The position numbers were made by a program, and so were the translations under genes. A DNA stretch of 64,000 nt from NCBI GenBank assembly GCA_019916065.1, contig CM034233.1, positions 36,496,862 through 36,560,861 of the forward strand, read 5' to 3'. Positions 1 to 11,091 of this stretch are shown here, one piece after another. Origin of the DNA: Vitellaria paradoxa. Its lineage: Eukaryota; Streptophyta; Magnoliopsida; Ericales; Sapotaceae. The notes below the pieces were generated by a model. It was not told the DNA's origin. It worked only from the letters and a program-made list of their open reading frames with translations, and did not search any database. The first letter of the stretch is position 1. Each line of letters opens with the position of its first letter.

Positions 1-195
1 TGAACTATAGTCCAAACCAAAGACCTAGGTGTCTGGACCACTAAGTAAGGCTATGGGACTTAGGAAATTTTTGGAAATTTTTAAGTTTTAGGTTTTTAAG
101 TATTTTTTTATATAAAAAATAAAAAATAAAATCAATCCTAAGATTCTAATAACCTAAAAACTAAGATTCGTTCCCCAGCAACGGCGCCAAAAACT
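1..195 (-). mobile_element. Element A, start of internal region (Athila-type, minus strand)
   Basis: Read on the minus strand, this is the untranslated start of an LTR retrotransposon whose body lies left of the window. The LTR ends at 196 and is followed, two bases inside, by a primer-binding-like stretch. No coding is visible in these 195 bases. The lineage is inferred from the primer-binding sequence, typical of Athila-type Ty3/gypsy elements, and from the resemblance of its LTR to that of element B. Confidence 0.7.
172..189 (-). promoter_or_regulatory. Primer-binding site of element A
   Basis: The minus strand reads TGGCGCCGTTGCTGGGGA just inside the LTR end. This is the form of tRNA-primer site that Athila/Tat-type plant retrotransposons use to start minus-strand DNA synthesis. 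Its position fixes the orientation: the LTR to the right is the 5' LTR of a minus-strand element. Confidence 0.8.
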
Positions 196-1808
196 TGACC
201 GCTATTAGAATGTGCGTCTAAACTAACCCCCAAGTGTAAGGGTGTGCGGTGTAGTTTTAACTCGGTAAGTCCGAGGTCGAATCCACAAGGAACCTAAGTT
301 ATAGTTTCTAGGTTATCAAGAATGTTCAAAATTCAAAAGAAACTAGGAAATTTCAAAAGTTTTCTACCTAAATTCAAGAATTGGAAAGTTTAAAACATAA
401 TTAAACTTAAACAAGAATTAATAAAGAAAGTTGTAAGAAAAAGAAACTATTGAATGAAAAGATTTTGTAATTTCTTAAATACCTAATTAAGAATTCAAGA
501 TTTGAAGAAAATTTACTAACCTAATCAAGATTATAAGAAAAATAAGTAATTAATTTAGTGAATTAACTTAATGAAATAAAACCCTTGATTTAACATTCAA
601 GTTCAGGTGGAATGTAAACAATCTATGCTTATGCCTTAATAACCAATTAAAATTTCACGTCAAAAGGAAAAGTTAATTGGAAGATGTATTCGTTAAAGTT
701 CTTTTAAAACACAATACACAATTTCATATTCACGTCTTATGGATTATGAAATCAGAAAGATTTTTCTTTAGTAAGAATACTTGTGGTTTTCAAACCTTAA
801 ATTTTTTTAATTTCAAGATTCTTAAAGAAGGTTCAAGTTTCAAAAACCTTTATCAGTGATTGCCGGAATATGATCAAAAGTTTCTATTTTCAAAAATTCT
901 TGAAAATAGAAAAATCAGATTTGAAGAGTTTTCGTAGATGTTTACGCATTCACGTATTCATCTACGAAAACCTAGCACAAACACAAATCAACCATTCCAC
1001 CTTCCCTATGAAGTTAAATCAAGGAAAAGAAACCTATGCTATCATATTTAGAAAACCCATTCACAATAACCTATTAATAAACAAGAAGCAAAGATTCTAG
1101 AAGAAGAAATCTGGAAAAAAAACTTATACTTGCAAGAAAATAACCTACTCTAATGTTATATCAAGATCTATTCAAATAAAACAATAAACATTCAATAAAT
1201 AAGATATCTAGATGAAGAATGAATCAAAAACTATTATTAAAAACCAAAACATCAAATACTGTACTTCAACACATCAAAGGAACGATGAACAACGAACAAA
1301 ATTGAAGCAACCCGAACAACGGCAACTAGAATCCTTGACATCATCTTCCAAAAGAATGAAAAGAATAAAGAATCTAAAACCCTAAAAATCTCTTGAAAAG
1401 TCAGAGGAAAAGAAGATGAGACGTCCCCTAGAACGGCTGTTCAATGGATATTTATAACCCCCAAGAGAAAGCCCTAAAATCGAGAAAATAAATTGCCTTC
1501 CACGTGTCCAGGTGTCCTGAAGGTGTCCGGACGGTAGTAGGCTCCAAGGGGGACTCTTTACTCGGGTGTCCTGAAGGTGTCCTGAAGGTGTCCGGACACC
1601 CCCTTCCAGCACTTGCACCTTGAGCTATTCTTTGTCTTTTTCTTCATTTTCAACGCTCCAAATTGCTTTTATTTCGTCGTTTTCACTAAAATTAAGAAAA
1701 ATAAACATAATTAGTTTTAGAAATTAATAAAAACATGAATTTAACAAGAAAATGCATGAATTTAAACTAAAACAAAGGTCTTGCGCTTACACTTTTCAAG
1801 TGTAATCA
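196..1808 (-). repeat. 5' LTR of element A (1.6 kb)
   Basis: On the minus strand the LTR starts TGATTACACTTG and ends GCGGTCA next to the primer site. The same start and end are found in the LTR of element B at 12935-14484, in the opposite orientation, so both belong to one lineage. The stretch near 1500-1610 reiterates a CTGAAGGTGTCC motif. The right end abuts the gag/protease reading frame of element B, so A inserted into B. ATCAC (1809-1813) is the expected duplication, but its partner lies outside the window. Confidence 0.8.
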
Positions 1809-2990
1809 ATCACAATGCTTAGGCGTGGTAAGATTGTAGATAAAACTATCCATCCTAATGAGGATGAAACTAGAGAAGAGTTGAAACCTAAGCATATGTT
1901 GGATGATAGTAAGAAGGTGGAAAAACAACCAATTATAATTGAGGAGTCCACAAAAGAAGATAAAAAGGAAGAGGAAGAGGGAAAGAAGGAAGAAAATGAG
2001 GAGGAACCAATGATAGTGCCTAGAGAATATGTTCCTAAAGCACCCTTTCCCAAAGATTCTTGAAAGCTAGGAAAGAAGCCCAAGCAGCTGAATTGCTAGA
2101 GGTATTCAAACACGTGAAAATCAATACACCTTTTCTTGATGCAATTAAGCAAATCCCTTCTTATGCTAAGTTTCTTAAGGAATTATGCACTGTGAAAAAA
2201 GGATTTAATGTAAAGGAGAAAACATTCCTCACTAAGCCAGCAAGTGCCATGGTAAAATGTCGTACTCCCCCGAAATATAACGACCCTGGTTGTCCTACTA
2301 TTTCTTGTTATATAGGGAAGTACTATATTAGTCAAGCACTGCTTGATTTAGCAGCAAGTGTGAATTTGCTTCCTTACTCAGTATATGAACAATTGGGCTT
2401 AGGAGAAATAAAACTTCTCGTGTGACTTTACAACTTGCAAATCGATCAATTAAAGTCCCACGTGGTATATTTGATGATGTACTAGTACAAGTGGAGAACT
2501 TTTATTTCCCAGTAGGTTTTATAATCCTAGACACCCAACCACTCACTAGTTTATTTGCACCTAATCAAACACCAGTAATTCTTGGATGACCATTCTTAGC
2601 AACATCAAATGCTTTAATTAATTACAGGAATGGGTCCATGAAAATGTCTTTTGGTAATATTGAGTTTGAAATTAATATCTTTCACGTTACCAAACAACCA
2701 AAAGAGGTGCCTGATATACAAGAAATTAACTTAGTTGAAGCTATAGTCCAGGATTACGTGGATTGTGAATTCATTAAGGATCCTTTAGAAAAAGAAATTT
2801 GCTTTAGTAAGGAGAAATTGAATTCCACAATGTCAAACCATGAATTAGGAGCAATTGTTGATTGGTTGGAAATGTGCCCAATCATGTTTGTAGGAAATTG
2901 GGTACTAGCCTTTGAAAGTCTAGGACCATTTTTAAATAAAGTAGAGTCCTCAAAAGTAAAAGCTCCTAATTCTGATAGGAAACCCCTACC
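1809..2990 (+). pseudogene. gag tail and aspartic protease of element B (broken)
   Basis: The first frame from 1809 gives the basic LRRGK block and a lysine/glutamate-rich linker found at the gag-protease border of Athila-type polyproteins. A frameshift near 2060 leads into a segment ending in a protease core (LLDLAASVNLLPYSVYEQLG). Family members usually have DLGAS here, so the active-site glycine is replaced by alanine. A second frameshift near 2412 and a stop near 2590 (LG-stop-PFLA) break the rest. The enzyme would have processed the polyprotein; this copy cannot be functional. Confidence 0.8.
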
Positions 2991-3741
2991 CCATAATTTG
3001 AAGTACGCTTTTTTAAGTGAGAGAGAAACATACCTTGTAGTTATCTCATCAGAACTGACTATCCATCAATAGCATATGCTAGTTGATCTTTTGAAAGGTC
3101 ATAAGAAAGCTCTGAGATGGTTAGTAGCAGACTTAACGGGTATAAGTCTTCTCCTTTGCACACATCATATATATTTAGAAGATGATGCCAAACCGGTTCG
3201 TCAAATACAAAAAGGACTCAATCTGAACATGAAGGGAGTAGTTAGAGCTGAAGTTTGGAAACTACTAGATGTAGGAATAATTTATCCTATCTCTGATTCT
3301 AAATGGGTGAGTCCTACACAGGTAGTTCCTAAGAAATCAGGAGTTACAGTAGTTCAGAATAAGAATAATGAGTTGGTTCCAACTCAAATACAAACTGGTT
3401 GGTGAGTGTGCATTGACTATAGAAAGCTCAATGTAGTTACAAGAAAATATCACTTTCCTCTTCCATTCTTAGATCAAGTTCTAGAAAGAGTAGCTTACTA
3501 TTGCTTTTTGGATGGCTATTCGGGCTATAATTAAATAGAGGTTGCTTTAGAGGATCAAGCTAAAAACCACTTTTACTTGTCCTTTTGGTACCTTTGCATA
3601 CAAGAGGATGCCCTTTGGCCTGTGTAATGCTCCTGCTACCTTTCAGCACTGCATGATTAGTATTTTTAGTGAAATGGTAGAAGAAATTGTCAAGGTATTC
3701 CTATACTTCAACCTCCTGATTGGTCACTTCTCTTTGAACTT
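2991..3741 (+). pseudogene. Reverse transcriptase of element B, catalytic half deleted
   Basis: The amino-terminal RT is readable: the entry block near 3000, the SKWVSPTQVVPKK block near 3300, CIDYRKLN just after 3400, and the KRMPFGLCNAPATFQ block near 3605-3645. Stops occur at 3070 and 3403 and a one-base insertion lies near 3560. After IVKVF (about 3695) the frame jumps directly to the [11 protein letters not shown] segment that normally precedes RNase H. The region carrying the F/YMDD catalytic aspartates and the thumb is therefore missing. The enzyme is dead. Confidence 0.8.
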
Positions 3742-4206
3742 ATGTGTGATGCACGTGACCATGCCATTGAAGCTGTGCTAGGACAAATGAAAGACAAAAA
3801 GGTACATGTTATTTACTATACAAGTAAAACTCTAAATGATGATGTGCAGAAAAATAATATGACAAGTGAAAAAGAATTGCTAGCAGTTGTCTTTACCCTT
3901 GAGAAATTTCATTCTTATCTCATTGGTTCAATAGTTATAGTATTCACTGATCATTCAGCTCTTAAATACTTATTGACCAAGCAAAAGGCCAAACCAAGGT
4001 TAATATGTTGGATTTTACTTTTGCAAGAGTTTGACCTTGAAATAAAAGATAAGAAAGGTGTTGAGAATGTAGTAGGGGATCACTTGTCACACTTACTGGT
4101 AGAAGCTTACCCATATGATGAAACTCAAATAAATGATAGCTTCCCGGATGAACAATTGTTTAACATAGAAGCAATAATAGCCTCCAACCCTCCTTTGATA
4201 TGCTAA
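3742..4206 (+). pseudogene. RNase H domain of element B
   Basis: An open stretch of about 154 codons begins [15 protein letters not shown], the start of the Ty3/gypsy RNase H domain with its first catalytic aspartate, and continues through [11 protein letters not shown] and [11 protein letters not shown] with the expected glutamate and second aspartate. It ends at a stop (4204) before the integrase zinc finger. In an active element this domain degrades the RNA strand during reverse transcription. It looks well preserved but is a fragment of a broken polyprotein. Confidence 0.8.
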
Positions 4207-5487
4207 TATTGCTAATTACTTAGTGACAGGAAAAATCCTAAATGAATGGAGCTATAAGGAACAATAGAAATTCTTACAGAATGTTAAAGTTTTCTTTTGG
4301 GATGATCCCTACTTATTCAAGTATTGCCCCAATCAAGTGATTAGACATTGTATCCCTGAGTGGGAAGTACCTAGCATACGTGGGTTCTACCATACCCAAG
4401 CTTGTGGAGGTCATTTTTCCACAAATAAAAGAACCGAAAAAATCCTTTAATGTGGATTCTATTGGCCTTCGTTATTTAAAGATGTCCATCATTTTTGCAC
4501 CACATGTGATAGATGCCAATGCTTGGGGAGTATAACACGTAGAAACATGATGCCCTTATCCCCTATTCTTGTTTTAGAGGTGTTTGATTGTTGGGGGATA
4601 GATTTCATGGGTCCTTTCCCAATTTCAATGGGTATGAATATATCTTACTTGGGGTTAATTATGTGTCTAAATGGGTTGAGGCAATTGCCACTAGAACTAA
4701 TCATCATAAAGTCGTGCTTAAATTCCTCCACAAGAATATTTTCTTGTGTTTTGGAGTACCTAGAGCAATTATTAGTGATGGAGGAAAACATTTCTACAAT
4801 CAACCTGTGCGAACACTATTGCTCAAATATGGTGTAGTTCATAAAGTTGGTATATCCTATCACCCACAGATAAGTGGCCAAGTAGAACTTGCTAATAGAG
4901 AGATAAAACAGATTTTTGAGAAAACAGTTAACCCTAATCGCAAGGACTGGTCACTATAATTGATTGACTCTCTATGGGCATATTGTACAGCTTATACAAT
5001 AACCCTAGGGATGTCACCATACAGATTAGTTTATGGGAAGCCATGCCATTTACCTGTTGAATTAGAACATAAGGCATATTGGGCCATTAAAAAATTCAAC
5101 GCTAATATCGATGAGGCTAAGCTTTACCGTAAACTTCAGATTGCAGAAATGGAGGAATTAAGAAATGATGCCTATGAGAATGCTCAATTTTCTAAAGAAA
5201 AGATGAAGAAAGTACATGACCAACATATTGTGAGACGTTCCTTTCATGAGGGTCAAAAAGTACTTCTTTAGCGATCAAGACTTCATTTATTTCCTGGAAA
5301 ATTGCAATCCAAGTGGTCTAGCCCATTTATTGTGAAACATGTTTCTGAACATGGGGCAGTTGAAATAGAAAATCCAAAAAATAGGAATAGATTTAAAGTT
5401 AATGGGCATAGACTTAAACCCTATTTAGAAAATTTCATTGGTTTGGTTGAATCGTGGGATCTTCTAGATCCTCCACCCTATGAGTAA
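4207..5487 (+). pseudogene. Integrase of element B
   Basis: The HHCC zinc finger is present, with the histidines in HTQACGGH near 4390 and the cysteines in CTTCDRC near 4500-4520. The core follows: aspartate in GIDFMGPF (near 4600), aspartate in IISDGGKHF (near 4775) and glutamate in [10 protein letters not shown] (near 4895), the DDE triad. The tail ends at the stop near 5485, with a [19 protein letters not shown] motif typical of this lineage. Stops lie near 4450, 4957 and 5269, and a frame change near 4630. It is a pseudogene, though all three catalytic residues are kept. Confidence 0.85.
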
Positions 5488-6382
5488 TCCACAATTAGCA
5501 TAGTGTTGTAATTGTACCATATTTAGGGCTAGGATAGATTTTAATCTTTACCTTGTTTAAGGTTTTTAATTGTGAGTTTGAGTCATTTTTTATTTTAGAA
5601 AGAAAAACAAAGACAATTTTCAAATATACAGTTCTGCGGTCCGGACCACGGTGTGTTTGTTGTGAAAAAAAAAATAGAAGCTAACCATTTTGTGGTCCGG
5701 ACCCTCTACGGGTGGTCCGGACCCTGCGATCCTTTAAAGAAGCCCTTCGGCTATTTTAAACTACATTTTTTCCTATTCAACTTCATCTCCTCTCAATTTC
5801 TCTTCACCTTTCTGTGGACTTCTTCATGTTTAAGCCACCCTGAAGCTTATTAATCAATATTTCACTTCAATTTCTTCATCCAATCGGTTAAAGGTAAGCT
5901 TCTTCCCCATCTTAAACCCTAGGTAGCTATTTTTACCCATTTTGTTGAACCCAAGCTCAATTGCATCGAGGGTTCCAAATTTCTTTCAAGTTTGAGTGCT
6001 ATTTTGGATTTCAAATAGTGGGTAAGTAGAAATTGCTCACTTTAAGTGAATTTCTTCACACCCCAACATCATTTACACCTAGGTCTTCATTTGGGTCCAT
6101 GGGTCTCCTGGACCCCAAAATTCTTGTTCGTTTTTGACTTATCAATTTCAAAAGTTTCTTATTCACTTTGTCTTCAGAATTTCTTAATCAAATTATTTTC
6201 TTATGAAAATGGACCCCTCCATGGTGGATGTTGTATGGCCACCTGGACTATCACTTGGACTCATTCACTATGGTTTTCTATTTCCATTTTTGTTAATAGA
6301 CGTGGGCCACTAAACTTGTGTAGTCATAGGTCTTGAATATTTGATTAATTTAATATCTTCTTTGTGTGTTTTTATAGCTACC
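5488..6382 (+). other. Element B spacer with candidate intron 5894-6377
   Basis: No convincing coding is visible between integrase and the second ORF. Near 5635-5727 the palindromic motif GGTCCGGACC is reiterated. AAAG/GTAAGC at 5890-5899 matches a plant splice donor, and the T-rich TTTTTATAG ending at 6377 matches an acceptor five bases before the second ORF start. Env-class plant retroelements such as barley Bagy-2 are known to express their downstream ORF from spliced RNA. Use of these sites here is inference. Confidence 0.45.
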
Positions 6383-7480
6383 ATGGCCCCACGAGTCAAA
6401 CGAAATGCCAATAGACACCTAAGGTCCACATCCTTTGATAGAAACTGATTTTGGAGGGAAGAAGTTGAACATAAGTATGATGATATATGGGGGCATAAAC
6501 TCATGGTAATAGAGCGTTTTTGGCAAATAGACCACTTTAGGTGTGAGGAATTTATGTTGGAGCAGAATTTTGAGGAGCAGCAGTGGCTCAATATTGCTAG
6601 ATTCCACGCATATTGTATAGTTGATGTAGTTAAGGAATTCTTAGCCAATGTTAGAAAGGGCTCCATTATCAGGAGAAGAGGTAGAGAAAGGATCATTAGC
6701 TGGGTCTGGGTGGCTGAGATTACAGTCACACCTGATGATTTTGCCCAAGTCTTCCAGTTACCTCGAGTCCAAAACCCAGAGTTCACCTATCCTGCTAATG
6801 GTACCCCACGACTACCCATCATAGCATCAAAGATTCTATTTGAGGACTAGGAGTAGACTGGGGAGTATAGGAAGCTAGTTTCAGCATTTAAAGATAAATA
6901 CTGGGCACTCCACATGTCTTCTTACACAAACCTGTTGCCCCGGAATAGGAATTCAAATTGTAATCCACTTAGGGCTCACCTGATCTATGCCTTTGGGATG
7001 GGAATGACCATTGATTTACCCTCATATATCTAGCACCAAGTGGCATACACCTATGAGCACCCTAGAGCCTTAGTTGCCTTACTTTTTGGAGGGGCTCTTA
7101 TAGAGATCTTCAGGAGAAAAGGGGCCCAAATTACTGATGATATACCCATAGCCTCAGAATTATAGCCCTTCAACATCACATCTTACTCCAAATCCTCAGG
7201 TTTAATGTGAAAGAAGAAGAAAAAAAGAAAGACAGAGGAGCCAGAAGAGAAGGGTGGACCATCATAGGCCCCAGAGGAGGAAGAGCAGGAAGAGCATGAG
7301 GTACTACAGAATTAGCTGCCCAAATTGGAGCTTTGGCTGAGCGTATTAGTCATCTAGAGCAGAACCAAAACGATTACCACCAGCTCCTACTATGCATTCA
7401 TCAGACCTAGCAGATGCAGGGTCACATTCTACAGAGCATTCTAGATCACATCAGAGAGTCATATCCACCTCCACAGTGAC
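6383..7480 (+). pseudogene. Second ORF of element B (plant retroelement ORF2-type protein)
   Basis: The frame from ATG at 6383 encodes a basic start (MAPRVKRNANRHL) and then a conserved region centred on VVKEFLANV and FAQVFQLP. This resembles the plant-specific domain annotated as putative plant transposon protein, found downstream of pol in Athila-type elements. Stops interrupt it near 6446, 6848, 7032, 7162 and after 7200. The C-terminal part is charged and rich in lysine and glutamate. Its function is unknown; it occupies the env position but shows no membrane segment that I can recognise. Confidence 0.6.
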
Positions 7481-7794
7481 TGGATACTTATTTTCTTTTT
7501 GATTATTGTTTTCTTTTTTAGAGTTTAGGATTTAGTTTCACTGCTTCATTTGATATTCCTAAAACCCTGTACTTAATTTTAGTAGCTTGTACTGATGTAT
7601 AGAGATCTTAACTATTTTGATGTGATACTTTATTGTTAATTAATTGCTTTTACTCTGTATTTTCTTTTTGTTATCTTTCTTAATTTATTTCCTTTTCTAT
7701 CTGTGCTGAATATTGCTATGGCTTTATGTTGGAACAAATTGTTATTTATATTCTTAAACTCTATTTCTATATTCTTTGTAAGAACAGGTACATC
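7481..7794 (+). other. Element B spacer between ORF2 and ORF3
   Basis: An AT- and T-rich stretch of about 310 bases. No coding or structured repeat is apparent. It probably belongs to the untranslated part of element B. Confidence 0.4.
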
Positions 7795-10700
7795 ATGTTT
7801 GGTTCTAATGAGGAAAAACATAATCAGAAGGTAAATCCTAAAACTTTAATTGGTAGGAAACGTAAGTGGGAATTTACACTTTATATGTCCAGTGAAGAGA
7901 GTGACTCAGAGAGTTCAGAGGTTGATTTGGACACGTGGCCTGACGAGTGTTTCCTAGAGAGTAACTCATTACCTTTGCCACTAATTTTTCCTCCCCTTGT
8001 TCATATTACACCTTACCAATTCCTTGAGGGGCAGGGGTGGGATAAAGTTGACCTTGATCTCCTTTTACAAATGGAATGGGCTAAAATAACCATATATGAT
8101 GAGTGGTCTGACGCACCTACTTATGACACTGACACTAAAACCAAAGTAAAATCTGAGAAGAGTCCACCTTCTAATTACCAAGATATGCCATGTAATACCC
8201 CGAATTTTCATGTTAATATAATTTGATGGTTTTAACATGTTTTGGGCATGTTCGTATGTTAATTAAGTAAGTTTAGTCATTAAAGATGACTTGGGGGTGT
8301 GAATTTTGGAAGAATTGGGTAAAATAGCTCAAAAGTCAACATTTTGACTCGGGGGCATACAGAGGGGCGCCCAAGGTAAAGGAGGGGCGCCCAAGGTAGG
8401 GGAGGGGCGCCCATGAGTCTAAGACGGGTGCCTATGGTCCATGATGGGCGCCCCACTTGTACAGAAAATCAGCAGAAGGGTGTTCTCTGGTTGGAAGGCC
8501 GAGACTTAACCCTATAGGCACCTATACTAGCTAGGGGTGAGGGGAGACCTGAGGATGACTGTTTGGGGATTAAAAATATTGTTATATATATATTTTAGAT
8601 TGATTTGATGAGAGAGAAATGCCTTGAAAGAGAGAGAATCGGGTGAGAAGAACAAAGGAGAAGAAGAAAACCACCAGTAGAGGATTTCAAAGGTAGGTCT
8701 TCCAAACCTTCATGGAATTCAAATTCCTTTTACAAGATTGAAATTAGAACCCTAAGAAACCTTCCTATGTTATTCATTTTTAGTTTTGATCAACGAGGGA
8801 GAAGATTGGAGCCATCAAAGTTTGAGAGTTTGGAAGCTCAAGACACCTTTATTTTGATCTATCTTTTTACCACTCAAGGTAGGGATTTCTAGTCTCATTT
8901 TAGCATATATGAGATGTATTTGAGCTAGTAAACACTTCTATGAAATTTATTTAAGATTTGGAAACCTTGGAAGTGGAGTTTGTGTGGATGAATGGTTGTG
9001 TGTATATATAGGTATATGTTGGAGCTAGATTTTTGTATTGAAGAAATGAATGGATTAAATTTTGTTTTGATGGACTTTTGAGAGTCTTCTAGGTCCTAGA
9101 AAACCCAAGAAAATAAGGTATTAGGTTGGATATTGGATTGGGTAAAGTTTGGAACCTAAAAACATGGCTTAAAGTTTGAACCGGAGCAAAGTGACCTTCT
9201 GGGCAACAGAGGGGCGCCCATGGGTTTTGGTGGGGCGCCCATGGTCCTTGAGGGGCGCCCATGCTCTTATGTGGGGAGCCCATGACCCCTCAGGGGCGCC
9301 CATGAACTTTTGGAGGGGCGCCCACAGAGACCAGAACACATTTCCTGATTTTTCTTAACTTGACTTCCTACCTTAGGATTATAAAGGGATTGGTAACATG
9401 TTTATGTGTAGAACTTTTATTTGATTAATTGCATGGATTTTAAAATGGAAATGAGCTCTTAAAAGTGATTAAGGGTTGATTATCTTAAACCTATGGGATT
9501 AAGCTTGTAAAGGGGAATGCTTGCTACCATGAATGAAATGAATTGGAAGCCTACTTTGAGATAAGGGTCTTAAACAAATAGAATTGTGAATATGTCTTAA
9601 TGTAAACTAAATGTTGAAGTGTATGAACTTGTGATTGCTTTAATGAATTGTGATTTGGCAAAGGGAACTCATGTTCATAACAATGAAAGATGTTAAATGT
9701 TTAATGATGCTTAATAAATGTTGTTATGTAATGAATCCTGGAATGAACCGGAATGTGGATTTGAGTTGTGGAAAAGTATATAATGTTGAATGTGGACTTG
9801 TGAATGATGAGATGTGATATGATGAATGATTGTTTGTGTGACGGGGGCCGTGGTGGGGTGTGGTAAACAGGAAGGGTTTGAGATTACCCTCGGGTTGAGA
9901 GTCCCGGAACCTGCGCAGGGTTTAGTGTCAATGCCAGTGGGTTAGTAGCCCACAACATTGTGAGTGTATGGGTTACCCATGACCTTGGATTGTGATCCTA
10001 AATGATGGTGTTTGGTTTGCCGTTTCCATTGGGTCTAGACCCATAAAAGATGGTATTGTGTATACACCCAACCCCCGATGAATTGTGTGACTATGGTTGT
10101 GTGATGGATTGTTGGAATGTGATAATATGGATGTGAATACATGATTAAATGTTGAATTTGTGATAATGTGGTTGGGAATGTGACTAGATGTAATGTTAGG
10201 AAATTTAAAAATGAAGATTATTTGGAATTGAATGTTACATTGTGATGTTGTTGAATGTCAATAGAAATTGTAAATATGGTTATGTGGTCCATTTTGATTA
10301 AACATTAAAAAGTGAATTGAAATGTGATTTGAGACTTAAGAATGAGAATCTAGAGATTAAGTATTGGTTGGAATTGAATTTCTTTTTACAATATTGTTGT
10401 GTATAAAGGCGTATAGTCTAAATTGGTGATGTCAATGAATGATTTTGATTTTAGAGTATAGGTGGTAACTAGATACATCATAAAATACTTGCATGTGTGG
10501 AATACATATCATATATGTTTATTTGAGACTTGTGGGCACAAGTGGACCCGTGCTCACATCCCTACAGACTTTGATGCAGGTACAAGCAATAACAATCAAG
10601 TGGGTTGATGTGTTGGGACTAGGAGGTTATGCATGAGCCCTACCAAGCTTATCAAAGCTCTTGGTCATCTAGTTTAAATTTCTTTTGGGAATTGTAACGT

Positions 10701-11091
10701 TATACATTTATGAACTCTTTCAATTTGGTTGTAATGGCCATAAGGCCTAAGTTATGTAATTTGGGAATGGTGTATGTGGTTGGTGACATGGCAATAGTCA
10801 AGGTTAAACTTATGTTATTCTATCTTATGTCTTGGGCTCACTAGCTTATGTTGCGTTGCTCTGATTATGGGATTGGTTATATTAGTGCATGTTATGTGTG
10901 TTTATCACTCACCCCTCGGGTCATGAGATCCAGGGCGTGACATGCCACCACCAAAATACGTGCTTGACACTGATAGTACTGGCACCGAGAATGAGTCTGA
11001 TGAGGGTTATAACACTGACAATGAGTCTAGTGAGAGCGATGACAGTTCCAGCGAGTCAAACCAACATGATGACTTTGGGATTTCACTATAA
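7795..11091 (+). pseudogene. Third, acidic ORF of element B, split by a solo LTR
   Basis: From ATG at 7795 (MFGSNEEKHNQK) the frame is open for 132 codons to the insertion at 8191. When the inserted LTR plus one copy of its 5-bp duplication is skipped, the frame resumes at 10948 and stays open for 47 more codons to the stop at 11089-11091. The second part is rich in Ser, Glu, Asp and Asn. The combined product would be about 179 residues, strongly acidic, with no recognised domain. A longer start at 7726 is also open. No function is proposed; the perfect frame match shows the ORF was intact when the LTR landed. Confidence 0.6.
8191..10942 (+). mobile_element. Solo LTR, 2752 bp, in element B
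   Basis: It starts TGTAATACCCCG and ends CAGGGCGTGACA, the near-inverted TG...CA ends common in Tekay/Del-type chromovirus LTRs. It is flanked by TGCCA at 8186-8190 and 10943-10947. No internal coding, primer site or second LTR is present. It is therefore a solo LTR left by recombination between the two LTRs of a full insertion. Two clusters (8363-8450 and 9208-9325) reiterate the palindrome GGGGCGCCC. The lineage is inferred from its length and ends only. Confidence 0.8.

Noticed and set aside
677..1100. Two open frames of 60 and 76 codons on the plus strand
   Set aside because: They lie inside the LTR of element A and show no recognisable composition or motif.
1382..1618. Minus-strand frame with repeated SGHLQDT residues
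   Set aside because: It is the translation of the reiterated CTGAAGGTGTCC motif in an LTR, not a protein repeat under selection.
9089..9358. Open frames on both strands rich in Gly, Ala, Pro and Trp
   Set aside because: They are products of the reiterated GGGGCGCCC word of a solo LTR.
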